Below, in pieces: positions 49,643 through 58,379 of a stretch of 64,000 nucleotides of DNA. Below the pieces are notes generated by a model, which saw nothing but the letters and a program-made list of their open reading frames with translations, was not told the origin of the DNA and did not search any database. This stretch comes from Bradyrhizobium sp. BRP22 (GTDB lineage: Bacteria; Pseudomonadota; Alphaproteobacteria; Rhizobiales; Xanthobacteraceae). The stretch is taken from positions 124,001 to 188,000 of the forward strand of contig NZ_JADYVX010000002.1 in NCBI RefSeq assembly GCF_020194175.1, written 5' to 3'. Numbering within the stretch: the stretch's first letter is position 1; every line of letters starts with the position of its first letter. Position numbers and translations under genes: made by a program.

Positions 49643-50593
49643 TCAGCTTCGGGAACGCCGCGACCTCGCCAGCGTCTCGGACGGCGATTCGCCAAAGTGC
49701 GACCGGTATATTCTGGAAAAGTCGCTCAGGTGCCAGAAGCCATAGGCGAGCGCGCAGGCCTTGACGCTGTGAGCGCCGGCCAAGAGGTTTTGGCGAACGA
49801 GCCAGAGCCGGCGCAGGCGGAGATATCGGTGCAGGCTCATGCCCCGATAGCGCTGCACCGCATCGTGCATGGTGCGCACTGACACGCCGATCTCACTGGC
49901 AAGGTCGCTGCTATAGATCGGCTGCGCGAGATCGCTGGACAGGATCGCCTGCACATCCTTGAACACCTTGAACTGCCGCGCAGTATTCGCCCGCGCCATC
50001 CACTTGGCCGGCACCACCTCGGCGAATGCATGATCGATCGCAGCCATCAGGGATTCGCGGATCGCCACTGCGACGCCAGGAACATCAGGTGCTTCGGCCA
50101 AATGCGGCGCGATCGCCAGGACCTCCCGCACCAATTGGCGCAGCCGCCATTTCGCGGTCTCGCTGGTTTCGTAGAGATTGAAACTCGGCCCGGTTTTGGG
50201 CCAGCCGCGATCCTCGACAGTAGGCTTGAAAACGATCGAGGCATATTGCCGGGGCGTTCTCTCGAGCGCGCTGTAGGCCGCCCCACCGCTCCCGATCACC
50301 AGCAACGAGCGATCATGCTCCACACCGTTGAAGCGAATGGCGGCACCATCGTCCATCGGGAACCCGACGGCTGTCGTGTTCGGCGCAAGCTGCACATCAA
50401 TCACGCGCGGGAACGCCTTGGTGTAGTTCAGATCGCAGCCTGGCAGGTTCAGGATGGTTTGCTCGGCTGAAATCTCCCGCGCGAGCGGAATGCACTCCAC
50501 CTGCACGTTTCGAATGAAGCTCCGAAACGTGTCGATATCATTGAAGCGAAATACCTTCGGCACCAGCGTCGGCGCCGGTGAATGATCATTCAT
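49643..50593 (-). CDS. AraC-family transcription regulator
   Basis: A 316-residue regulator. The C-terminal third is the AraC double helix-turn-helix: SSDLASEIGVSVRTMHDAVQRYRG and VKACALAYGFWHLSDFSRIYRSHFGESPSETL. The N-terminal 200 residues are an AraC_binding_2-like sensor domain (MNDHSPAPTLVPKVFRFND...). The start at 50593 is the last Met before the conserved region; no ribosome site. Target and signal unknown; the region upstream (50594-50890) is AT-rich and likely its control region. Confidence 0.88.
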   Translation of the reverse strand: MNDHSPAPTLVPKVFRFNDIDTFRSFIRNVQVECIPLAREISAEQTILNLPGCDLNYTKAFPRVIDVQLAPNTTAVGFPMDDGAAIRFNGVEHDRSLLVIGSGGAAYSALERTPRQYASIVFKPTVEDRGWPKTGPSFNLYETSETAKWRLRQLVREVLAIAPHLAEAPDVPGVAVAIRESLMAAIDHAFAEVVPAKWMARANTARQFKVFKDVQAILSSDLAQPIYSSDLASEIGVSVRTMHDAVQRYRGMSLHRYLRLRRLWLVRQNLLAGAHSVKACALAYGFWHLSDFSRIYRSHFGESPSETLARSRRSRS

Positions 50594-50890
50594 TGAAAAT
50601 TGTTCTGTAAGACCAACACCCGTCGATGGCGGGCATCCATGCCGCACTGCAAAAAGGCGGGCGACCTTCGCTCGACGATTCGTTCCGTCACCCTCCTATT
50701 CGCTAGTTGGGCCGCGGCTCCGTAGAAAGACAACGCGGCAAAATACCATTGCCGAATTTCGATACTGTTTTGTGGTAGAATTTTGGCGAGGATACAACCT
50801 TAAAATACCAATTTACAGTGGTAATTAACAATCTAGGCGCGAAATCGGCTGACGGACAGCGACGTCCTCCAGCGGATTATTGGTGCCGCC

Positions 50891-52024
50891 ATGACTGCCA
50901 TTGCCTCGACCGAGCTTATTGCGGAACTTGAAGATGTTGTCAGAGCCGGCTCACCCGAACGCCGCATCCGGATATTGCGGCAGGTAGCAAGCCTGTTCCT
51001 CGCGGACGCCGACCGGCTCAGCGAGCACCAGATCGATATATTCGACGACGTCCTGGTCCGCCTGATCGGGACAGTCGAAGCGCGTACGCTGACCAAGCTC
51101 AGCGCTCCCCTCGCCGATCTGAAGTCTGCACCAAAGGAGGTGATGCGCCGCCTCGCCCAGCACGAGGACGCGGCGGTCGCCGTCCCGATCCTTCGCAAGT
51201 GCGAATGCCTGTCTGAAGACGACCTCATCGAGGTCGTCAGGACCCGCGGCGAAAAACACCTCGGCGCCATCGCCGGCCGCAGCGTCGTAGGCCGCGCCCT
51301 CACGGATACCCTGCTGATGCGCGGCGACGCTGCCATCTGCTGCATCCTCGCGAGGAATCCCGGCGCGCACTTCTCCGTCGCGGGCTTTGCGACCCTGGTC
51401 GAGATGGCCCTGCGCGATGACGATATCGCCGACGCGCTGGTGCAGCGGCCGGATCTGCCGCGCGATGTGCTCTGCGAGCTGGTGGCAAAGTGCAGCCCGT
51501 TCGCGCGGGCCCGACTGCTTAAGACCGCGCCGCCCGAGCGGCATGTCGTGGTCAGAACCCTGATCGAGGAGACCGCCGCGCGCGGGCGCGCTCGCAAGCC
51601 TGCTGCGATCGACTATTCCGAGGCAAAAGCTGCGGTGCTCGCGCTCAACAATGCCGGCCAATTGAACGATTCCATCGTCAACCGTTTCGCGATCCGGCGC
51701 GACCATCGCAGCGTCGTCGCTGCGCTGTCGCTGCTGGCAGCCGTTCCGATCGAAACCATCGAGCCGCTGATGGATATGGAGGATTGCCACGGACTGGTCC
51801 TCGCCTGCCGGGCATCGCGGCTCGATTGGCAGACCGCGGTCGCCATCATCAGGAGCCGCAAGGGCGTCAAGCCGGTTTCGCCGCAACAACTCGAACAGGC
51901 CAGGGAGGCCTTCGACACGCTTTCGCTTTCCACCGCGCAGCGCGCCATCCGCTTCGGATCCGTAAGCGACCTCGGCGCCAGGCCCTTGTCCGCCGATACG
52001 CCTTCAGCAGGGGGAGTGCATTGA
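50891..52024 (+). CDS. DUF2336 family protein
   Basis: A 377-residue cytosolic helical-repeat protein. ELIAELEDVVRAGSPERRIRILRQVASLFL starts the family, in pieces, and the HEAT-like repeats continue (VMRRLAQHEDAAVAVPILRKC..., LVQRPDLPRDVLCELVAKCSPFARARLL). DUF2336 proteins are typical of Bradyrhizobium and Caulobacter relatives and are often beside cyclic-di-GMP or flagellar regulators. Its stop overlaps the PilZ start by one base. Confidence 0.88.
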   Translation: MTAIASTELIAELEDVVRAGSPERRIRILRQVASLFLADADRLSEHQIDIFDDVLVRLIGTVEARTLTKLSAPLADLKSAPKEVMRRLAQHEDAAVAVPILRKCECLSEDDLIEVVRTRGEKHLGAIAGRSVVGRALTDTLLMRGDAAICCILARNPGAHFSVAGFATLVEMALRDDDIADALVQRPDLPRDVLCELVAKCSPFARARLLKTAPPERHVVVRTLIEETAARGRARKPAAIDYSEAKAAVLALNNAGQLNDSIVNRFAIRRDHRSVVAALSLLAAVPIETIEPLMDMEDCHGLVLACRASRLDWQTAVAIIRSRKGVKPVSPQQLEQAREAFDTLSLSTAQRAIRFGSVSDLGARPLSADTPSAGGVH

Positions 52025-52326
52025 TGGCTTATGGAAACCGAAGAGCCGAGCGGGTTCACTTCGAGCACCGCTATCCCGTCAACCTGATGGGCGTCGACGG
52101 CACCTGGCGGCGAAGCTGCGTTCTGCTCGACGTATCGCAAACCGGTGCCAAGCTCGAGGTCGACGGCCCGCTCGACGTGCTGCGGGCCCAGGAATTCTTC
52201 CTGATCCTGTCATCGAGAGGGCTCGCGTTCCGGCGATGCGAACTGGTCCGGGTCGAGGGGACTAACATCGGCGTGAAGTTTGTCGCCGAAAGAAAGAAGA
52301 AAGGGCGCGCCATCATTCCAAAGTGA
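52024..52326 (+). CDS. PilZ-domain cyclic-di-GMP-binding protein
   Basis: A 100-residue single PilZ domain. The N-terminal R-x3-R motif is in NRRAERVHF and the D-x-S-x-x-G motif in DVSQTGAKLEV, which together clamp cyclic-di-GMP. GGGGGAG is the ribosome site inside the preceding gene. It is coupled to DUF2336 and precedes an HD-GYP gene, so the cluster probably writes out a cyclic-di-GMP response for motility or attachment. Confidence 0.92.
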   Translation: MAYGNRRAERVHFEHRYPVNLMGVDGTWRRSCVLLDVSQTGAKLEVDGPLDVLRAQEFFLILSSRGLAFRRCELVRVEGTNIGVKFVAERKKKGRAIIPK

Positions 52327-52364
52327 GAATGTCCGCGGCGCAATTTCCCAGGGAGAAACGACCG

Positions 52365-52556
52365 ATGTCCGTACACAAGATCGCAGCTTTCTCCGTCACC
52401 ACTGATTGTGCGGAGCCGCTGCGCGGAATTGTCGAGATCGACATGGCCGGAACGACGCTGCGATTCGAACTCAACGAGGAGCTCGCGCACATTCTCTGCA
52501 GCGATCTCGATCAATTTCTCGCCCAGGCCCAGCAGCGGGCTTTGAACAAGATCTGA
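52365..52556 (+). CDS. Small conserved protein of the PilZ cluster
   Basis: A 63-residue protein starting MSVHKIAAFSVTTDCAEPLRG and ending with a helix FELNEELAHILCSDLDQFLAQAQQ. GGGAGAA is its ribosome site; a longer frame from 52323 overlaps the PilZ end and is unlikely. It lies in the same direction with short spacing before the HD-GYP gene. Function unknown. Confidence 0.7.
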   Translation: MSVHKIAAFSVTTDCAEPLRGIVEIDMAGTTLRFELNEELAHILCSDLDQFLAQAQQRALNKI

Positions 52557-52577
52557 AACAATGACGACACCATCTCG

Positions 52578-53570
52578 ATGTCCGTTTATGTTGTAGCCGA
52601 TACGCAGGCCGGGCTTTCGTCATTGCGCGCCATGCTGCAGGCGAAGCATCACGTCGCGGGGGATTTGCTTGGCACGGCCAGCGTTCGCGGCAATGACGTC
52701 GCGGCCGTTGTCGTCAACGCCGACCTGCGTGTCGTCGACAACATCACCGCGCTCAAGGCCTTGTCGAGCACGTTCTCGCGTATCCCCAAGCGCATCTTCG
52801 TCCTCAACGAGCGCAGCCGGCTGGCGGTGGTCCAGGCCCACGCCCTCGGCGCGACGCATGCATTGCTCAGTCCGGTCAAGCCGGCCCAATTGCTGGCAAA
52901 GCTCGCGCGCAACGAGACCCCATCGATCGTTCCGAGCGAACCCGCGTCGAGCAGCCGGGAGGCTGCGTCGGTTGGAGCTGCGAGCTTCGCCTCGATGTTC
53001 TCGGCAGTCACCTGCGGCTGGACCGTCAATGTCGCGGAGGCCAGGGACGCCGGCAGCGTGATCGCCGAGACGATCGCCGAGCATGGACTGTCCGACTGGC
53101 TGGCGACGGTTCGCCGTCATCACGAGGGCACCTACCAGCACTGCCTGCTGGTCACCGGCATCGCCGTCGATTTCGGCCTCAGCCTCGGCATGGCAAAGAT
53201 CGATATCGAGCGGCTCTATGCGGCCGCGATGTTTCACGATCTCGGCAAGGCACGGATTCCGCTTGCCGTCCTGGACAAGCCCGGCAAGCTCGACCCCGAG
53301 GAGCGTGCGCTGATCGAGACCCATCCTGCCGCCGGCCATGCCGTGCTGAAGGGTACGCCCGGCATCTCGGCCGAAATCCTCGATGCGGTGCGGCACCATC
53401 ACGAATTCCTTGATGGCAGTGGCTATCCGGACGGGCTTTGCGCCGAGAGCATCTCCGATATCGTCCGCATCCTGACCATCTCCGACATCTTCTCGGCGCT
53501 GATCGAACAGCGGACCTATAAACAGGCGATGCTGGTCGAGGCGTTCAGGGACGTCGCCCTGAACCGCTGA
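52578..53570 (+). CDS. HD-GYP cyclic-di-GMP phosphodiesterase with receiver-like domain
   Basis: A 330-residue protein. Residues 1-110 look like a receiver fold (MSVYVVADTQAGLSSLR..., RIFVLNERS, LLSPVKPAQLL), but the phosphorylation Asp is not clear: the expected position reads VVVNADL. Residues 170-325 form an HD-GYP domain: HHEGTYQH, MFHDLGKARIP with HD at 220-221, ETHPAAGH, HHHEFLDGSGYPDGL with GYP at 282-284, and ISDIFSAL. It should degrade cyclic-di-GMP. The cluster with PilZ is functional context. Confidence 0.9.
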   Translation: MSVYVVADTQAGLSSLRAMLQAKHHVAGDLLGTASVRGNDVAAVVVNADLRVVDNITALKALSSTFSRIPKRIFVLNERSRLAVVQAHALGATHALLSPVKPAQLLAKLARNETPSIVPSEPASSSREAASVGAASFASMFSAVTCGWTVNVAEARDAGSVIAETIAEHGLSDWLATVRRHHEGTYQHCLLVTGIAVDFGLSLGMAKIDIERLYAAAMFHDLGKARIPLAVLDKPGKLDPEERALIETHPAAGHAVLKGTPGISAEILDAVRHHHEFLDGSGYPDGLCAESISDIVRILTISDIFSALIEQRTYKQAMLVEAFRDVALNR

Positions 53571-53583
53571 TCCGCCCTCGAGG

Positions 53584-55206
53584 CTAGCTCCGCAGCCCCG
53601 GTGCTTCCTGGCCGGTGCGGGCGACATATTCGGTATAGCCGCCGCCATATTGGTGGATGCCGTCCGGCGTCAGCTCGAGAACGCGATTGGAGAGCGCGGC
53701 GAGAAAATGCCGGTCGTGCGAGACGAACAGCATCGTGCCGTCAAACTCCGACAGCGCGTTGATCAGCATCTCCTTGGTCGCGAGGTCGAGGTGGTTGGTC
53801 GGCTCGTCCAGCACCAGAAAGTTCGGGGGATCGTAGAGCATCTTCGCCATCACCAGCCGCGCCTTCTCGCCGCCGGACAGCACCCGGCACCTCTTCTCGA
53901 CGTCGTCCCCTGAAAATCCGAAGCAGCCGGCGAGCGCGCGCAAGGAGCCCTGCCCGGCCTGCGGGAACGCATCCTCGAGCGACTGAAACACCGTGCGCTC
54001 GCCGTCGAGCAGATCCATCGCGTGCTGCGCGAAATAGCCCATCTTGACGCTGCCGCCGAGCACGACCGTGCCGTTGTCCGGCTCGGTCGAACCCGCCACC
54101 AGCTTCAGCAATGTCGATTTGCCCGCGCCATTGATGCCCATCACGCACCAGCGCTCGCGCCGGCGGATCATGAAGTCCAGTCCTTCATAGATCCGCTTGC
54201 TGCCGTAGCCTTTGTGGACGCTCTTCAACGCGACGACATCCTCGCCGGAGCGCGGCGCCGGCTGGAATTCGAACGCCACAGTCTGGCGGCGTCTCGGCGG
54301 CTCGACCCGCTCGATCTTGTCGAGCTTCTTGACGCGGCTTTGCACCTGGGCGGCGTGGGAGGCCCGCGCCTTGAAGCGTTCGATGAACTTGATCTCCTTG
54401 GCCAGCATCGCCTGCTGGCGCTCGAACTGCGCCTGCTGCTGCTTGTCGGCCATCGCGCGCTGCTGCTCATAGAACTCGTAGTCGCCGGAGTAGGTGGTGA
54501 GCGCGCCGCCGTCGATCTCGATCACCTTGCCGATCACGCGGTTGATGAACGCGCGGTCGTGCGACGTCATCAACAAGGCGCCCTCATACCCCTTCAGGAA
54601 CTGCTCGAGCCAGATCAGGCTTTCGAGATCGAGATGGTTGCTCGGCTCGTCCAGCAGCATGACATCGGGCCGCATCAGGAGGATGCGCGCCAGCGCCACG
54701 CGCATCTTCCAGCCGCCCGACAGCGCGCCGACGTCGCCCTCCATCATCTCCTGGCTGAAACCGAGGCCTGACAGCGCCTCGCGCGCCCGCCCTTCGAGCG
54801 CGTAGCCGTCAAGCTCCTCGAAACGTCCCTGCACCTCGCCATAGCGCGCGATGATGTCGTCCATCTCGTCGGCGCGGTCAGGATCGGCCATCGCCGTCTC
54901 GAGCTCTTTCAGCTCGGCCGCAACGATACTGACGGGACCGGCGCCATCCATCACCTCGGCGACCGCGCTGCGGCCGGACATCTCGCCGACATCCTGGCTG
55001 AAATAGCCGATCGTAATGCCGCGATCGACCGCTACCTGCCCTTCATCAGGCTGGTCCTGCCCCGCAATCATGCGGAACAATGTCGACTTGCCGGCGCCGT
55101 TCGGGCCGACGAGACCGATCTTTTCACCCCGGTTGAGCGCTGCGGAAGCTTCGATGAAGAGGATTTGGTGGCCGGCCTGCTTGCTGACGTTATCGAGACG
55201 GATCAT
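53584..55206 (-). CDS. ABC-F family ATPase
   Basis: A 540-residue soluble protein with two ABC domains and no membrane segments. First Walker A GPNGAGKST with FSQDVGEMSG nearby and LSGGWKMRVALARIL; second Walker A GINGAGKST and LSGGEKARLVMAKML; both Walker B motifs end in LDEPSNHLD or LDEPTNHLD. The interdomain linker is helical and Gln/Lys-rich (EQQRAMADKQQQAQFERQQAM). ABC-F proteins act on the ribosome. The closest type is Uup/YbiT. I chose ATG 55206 because the family begins MIRLDNVSK; ATG 55227 is an alternative. Confidence 0.9.
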   Translation of the reverse strand: MIRLDNVSKQAGHQILFIEASAALNRGEKIGLVGPNGAGKSTLFRMIAGQDQPDEGQVAVDRGITIGYFSQDVGEMSGRSAVAEVMDGAGPVSIVAAELKELETAMADPDRADEMDDIIARYGEVQGRFEELDGYALEGRAREALSGLGFSQEMMEGDVGALSGGWKMRVALARILLMRPDVMLLDEPSNHLDLESLIWLEQFLKGYEGALLMTSHDRAFINRVIGKVIEIDGGALTTYSGDYEFYEQQRAMADKQQQAQFERQQAMLAKEIKFIERFKARASHAAQVQSRVKKLDKIERVEPPRRRQTVAFEFQPAPRSGEDVVALKSVHKGYGSKRIYEGLDFMIRRRERWCVMGINGAGKSTLLKLVAGSTEPDNGTVVLGGSVKMGYFAQHAMDLLDGERTVFQSLEDAFPQAGQGSLRALAGCFGFSGDDVEKRCRVLSGGEKARLVMAKMLYDPPNFLVLDEPTNHLDLATKEMLINALSEFDGTMLFVSHDRHFLAALSNRVLELTPDGIHQYGGGYTEYVARTGQEAPGLRS

Positions 55207-55285
55207 TGCGCTATCTGGTGGGGACATATGATGCGGGCGCTCTTAGTCGATTTCGCCCGCCAGCGCAAAGATGTTACGAGATCAG

Positions 55286-55435
55286 CTAGTGGCGCTTGAA
55301 ATACTGCACCTCGCGCTCGTGCCTTTCGGCCGCGGCGCGCGTCTTGAAGGTGCCGAGATTGCGGCGCCTGCCCGTCTTCGGATTGACCTTCCGTGAATAG
55401 AGGCGGTATTCGCCGGATCGCAATTTGCGGATCAT
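55286..55435 (-). CDS. 49-residue basic conserved protein
   Basis: Short protein MIRKLRSGEYRLYSRK...GRRRNLGTFKTRAAAERHEREVQYFKRH, about half basic. AAGGAG lies 8 nt before the ATG at 55435. The small family with 'R-L-Y-S-R-K...R-R-N-L-G-T-F' recurs in Proteobacteria with no known role; it may bind nucleic acid. Confidence 0.75.
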   Translation of the reverse strand: MIRKLRSGEYRLYSRKVNPKTGRRRNLGTFKTRAAAERHEREVQYFKRH

Positions 55436-55484
55436 GATCGGGTCTCCTTTGCCCGATGAACCACAACGAGCGGCCTCGGTTCCG

Positions 55485-55958
55485 TCACGGCTTGCGCTGT
55501 GGCGGAAACATCTGATTGGCGAATGGCTCCCGGCCGGTGGGAACACGGATCGCGATGAAACTTCGGTTCATCGACGAGTGGCAAGAATTGCAGCCCTCGG
55601 TCAGATCGCCGAGGGCCTTTGCAAACTTGCGACCGTCCTTCGCTGCGATCGCATCGGAAACCGACTGCAGCGGATCCTTCAGCGTGGTGACGTTGCTGAC
55701 GGGGATACCGGAATACTGCATGGCGGCTTCGGCGAGACTGGACTCGAGCTGGCCAAGTTCATAGGCCGCAAGCTGCCAGTTCTGAGCCTTGCCAGCCAAC
55801 CATAGTTTCTGGTGCTGCGATAGCGCTGCGCTCATGATGTCACCAAGCCGCGGAATATACTGGTCGGTCGAGGAAGGCCGTTTCAGATCCGACTGCGCCA
55901 CCGCCAACGGCATCGATGCCGCCAAGAGCAGCACCGCCACCACACCGCGCCATTTCAT
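55485..55958 (-). CDS. Secreted c-type cytochrome-like protein
   Basis: A 157-residue protein with a signal peptide (MKWRGVVAVLLLAASMPLAVA) and one heme-attachment motif C-N-S-C-H (GCNSCHSSMN) near the C-terminus. The mature part is helical (IMSAALSQHQKLWLAGKAQNW..., DAIAAKDGRKFAKALGDL), suggesting a four-helix or small cytochrome c fold. It probably transfers electrons or binds a ligand in the periplasm. Confidence 0.82.
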   Translation of the reverse strand: MKWRGVVAVLLLAASMPLAVAQSDLKRPSSTDQYIPRLGDIMSAALSQHQKLWLAGKAQNWQLAAYELGQLESSLAEAAMQYSGIPVSNVTTLKDPLQSVSDAIAAKDGRKFAKALGDLTEGCNSCHSSMNRSFIAIRVPTGREPFANQMFPPQRKP

Positions 55959-56114
55959 TGCAAGACTCCATTTCTTCCCCGCGGCAGCGACCGCAGAACA
56001 TTGTCTTGCTGCAGCCTACCGAGGAGAGTCATGAGGGTCTTGCGCTTGATCAATGCCCCTGCGGAATTCGACCAAGCTGCGCAACAGACGGCCGGGCTAC
56101 CATTGATCGCGCTA

Positions 56115-56220
56115 GGAGCATTTTCGGTTCTGATTGAATCAGAACCGAAGCTCTAGATTCTTGTTTTCACGCGTTTTCTTCACGCGAACCGGTGTCCGCT
56201 TCGCTCGAAAACGCTCTAGA
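56115..56220 (-). repeat. GAGCGTTTTCGAGCG repeat, inverted copy
   Basis: Read on the minus strand it opens TCTAGAGCGTTTTCGAGCGA and ends in the 27-nt palindrome TTCGGTTCTGATT-G-AATCAGAACCGAA (56123-56149). Its outer edge TCTAGA supplies the stop codon of the Sel1 gene. It faces the copy at 57130-57230 across that gene. Confidence 0.8.
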
Positions 56221-57040
56221 AACAGAGATTCGTGACGACGTTGCCGCGCTTGTCCTTGATCGTCATCGGACATCGCGCCCGCTCCAGCGCCTTCTTGGCG
56301 TCCTCGTCGCCGAGCGCGGCCGCGCGCTCGTAATAGGCTTTCGCGGCGTCCGAGTCCTTCGGGCCCCCGCGGCCGGATTGCGCGAACGCGCCCATCCGCT
56401 CCAGCGCGCCGGCGTGGTTCTGCGCCGCCGCCTTCTCGAACAGCGCGCGCGCCGCGACATCATCCTTTTCGCCGCCGTTCCCTTCGGAAAGCATCAGGCC
56501 GAGCTGATATTGCGCTTCGGGATTGGTCTCGGCCGCCTTCGCGAGCAATTCGCGGGCACGCGCCGGGTCGGCCGCCGAGGAGCCGCCGAGCGCTGCCAGA
56601 TTGGTGACGCCGCGCGGATTGCCGGCCTGCGCCGCGCGCTCGAACAGTTTGCGCGCCTGCGCCTCGTCTTTCGCGACGCCCGCACCGGTCCCATAGAGCA
56701 CGCCAAGCTCGACCATCGCCGAGGTCGAGCCCTTGTCGGCCGCCTTGCGCCAGGACGAGACCGCCTCCGCCGCTTGCCGATTGGCCGCATAAGCGCGCCC
56801 GAGCTGATACATCGCCCGACGCGAGGATTTCGCCGCGACCGCGCAGTATTTGATCGCGGTCGCAATGTCGGCCGAGGCGACCTCCGGCACGCCCTTGACA
56901 TCAGCAGGCTTGTCGGGATCCGAGGGATCCGCCGCAAGGCGATCGCAGAGCACGAGGTCGGCCGATTGCGCATGGGCAAGGCCCGTCACCGCGCCAATCA
57001 TGAGGGCGGCAACCAGATAGCAGGAAAGTCGTTTCTTCAT
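56216..57040 (-). CDS. Sel1-repeat protein
   Basis: A 274-residue secreted protein with a signal peptide (MKKRLSCYLVAALMIGAVTGLAHA) and about five Sel1/TPR-like repeats, e.g. SAMVELGVLYGTGAGVAKDEAQARKLFERAAQAG in part, PEAQYQLGLMLSEGNGGEKDD, and ALERMGAFAQSGRGGPKDSDAAKAYYERAAALGD in part. Such superhelices are scaffolds for protein contacts. The two last Cys (RCPMT, NLCF) may pair. Its TAG stop lies in the terminal bases of a repeat copy. Confidence 0.88.
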   Translation of the reverse strand: MKKRLSCYLVAALMIGAVTGLAHAQSADLVLCDRLAADPSDPDKPADVKGVPEVASADIATAIKYCAVAAKSSRRAMYQLGRAYAANRQAAEAVSSWRKAADKGSTSAMVELGVLYGTGAGVAKDEAQARKLFERAAQAGNPRGVTNLAALGGSSAADPARARELLAKAAETNPEAQYQLGLMLSEGNGGEKDDVAARALFEKAAAQNHAGALERMGAFAQSGRGGPKDSDAAKAYYERAAALGDEDAKKALERARCPMTIKDKRGNVVTNLCF

Positions 57041-57129
57041 GCCGCTACGTTGCTTCGGCGGCCCGGCAAATTCAAGGCTGCCGATGGCGGCAAAGCCCCC
57101 GTTCGACAGCCTTGTGAAAATCGCAGGTC

Positions 57130-57230
57130 CAGAGCGTTTTCGAGCGAAGTGGACACCGGTTCGCGTGAAGAAAACGCGTCAAAACCAGAATCTGGAGCGT
57201 CGGTTCTGATTGAATCAGAACCGACGCTCT
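57130..57230 (+). repeat. GAGCGTTTTCGAGCG repeat, direct copy
   Basis: It opens AGAGCGTTTTCGAGCGAAGT and ends in a 35-nt palindrome: 17-bp arms (57195-57211 and 57213-57229) around one base. The hairpin can terminate the SGNH gene, whose stop touches its last bases. It is inverted relative to 56115-56220. Confidence 0.8.
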
Positions 57231-58276
57231 TAGGCTGCCCGGCCGAACAGCATGCGTGATGCAATTGCCGGCGTCTCGAACGTGCCGGACTTCGGCAGGC
57301 TCTTCAGCACGGCATCAAAGCGAGCGGCGGTCTTTGCGGCGCCGGCCGACGTCGGATGCAATTCGTCGCGCCACTCGTTCTTGCCGATCGCCCCGCGCAG
57401 GTCAACGTAGCGATAGTTCGAATAGGTCGCGGCAAAGCCCGCAAGCCCCTTGTTGAAGGCATCGGTCATGATGCGCATGATCGCCTGGCAGAGGTCGGCC
57501 TGGAAGGTCGGGTCCAGTCCCACGAACATCATGCCATTCCCGATCCATGGGCCGCTGCTGCGCGGGAGCGCGTAGTCGTAGCCGTGGCCGACCATGATGA
57601 CATCGGGCGCGCGCAAATGGACGCGCTGGATCAGCGACTCGTAGCTCTGCAGCACCAGTTTGAGGTTTTCGTAGAATTCCGGCTTGACGTAGTAGGCGGC
57701 ATCCGACGGATTGGCGTGATCGGGATCGAACAGGTTGAGGAAGCGCGCAACACCGCCTTCCCCTCCGAGCATGTCGTTTCCTCCGCCGGAAAACAGAAAC
57801 GTATCCGCCCGCCCGGAGATCAGCGCGGGCCAGAACTGGCCTGCCTGGGTCATTTCGGTGAGCGTATCGCCCCAATGCGCCAGATTGCTGATGGGATAGG
57901 CGTCACTCTGCTCGAGCTCGTCGATCAGCGTCGGAGGCATGATCAACGGCGGCAGCCGAAACCATGAATCGCCCTCGGCGATAAGCGGGACCTTGCGGCC
58001 AAAACCTTTTGGCGGGGTGGTCGGAGCAAGTCTTTCGTCTCGGCCGATCGACGCGTCATGCGCGAGCGCGTCGGCCAGCCTGGCGGATTTTTCGATCCCC
58101 TGAAGATCAACGGCGGCGCGGTTCAAACCGACCGTGAAATCGAACGGCCGCCGCGGATTGGGCTGGGCGATAAAGAAATTCGAAATATCAGCGTCGCTGA
58201 TGCTGCGGTTCTGGATCTTTTCGACGACGGCGTGGAATGGCGTCTTGCCGCCGGCAGACTTTGGCTTCTTGGCCAT
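57230..58276 (-). CDS. SGNH/GDSL-like hydrolase
   Basis: A 348-residue protein without a signal peptide. Block I is PLIAEGDSWFRLPP with the Ser nucleophile in GDSW, block III is FLFSGGGNDMLGGEGG, and block V is RDELHPTSAGAAKTAARF with the D-x-x-H pair. These support esterase or lipase-type activity. The first 95 residues are a helical extension. GGAGGG lies 7 nt before the ATG at 58276. Substrate unknown. Confidence 0.85.
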   Translation of the reverse strand: MAKKPKSAGGKTPFHAVVEKIQNRSISDADISNFFIAQPNPRRPFDFTVGLNRAAVDLQGIEKSARLADALAHDASIGRDERLAPTTPPKGFGRKVPLIAEGDSWFRLPPLIMPPTLIDELEQSDAYPISNLAHWGDTLTEMTQAGQFWPALISGRADTFLFSGGGNDMLGGEGGVARFLNLFDPDHANPSDAAYYVKPEFYENLKLVLQSYESLIQRVHLRAPDVIMVGHGYDYALPRSSGPWIGNGMMFVGLDPTFQADLCQAIMRIMTDAFNKGLAGFAATYSNYRYVDLRGAIGKNEWRDELHPTSAGAAKTAARFDAVLKSLPKSGTFETPAIASRMLFGRAA

Positions 58277-58379
58277 GGCAATTCCCTCCAATGGAATGCC
58301 ATGAGCATGACACTACCTTAAGTTTGCATCAACTCGATTGGCACCTCGGGGAGAATCGCAAGCGGCCCGCGGCCATGCG

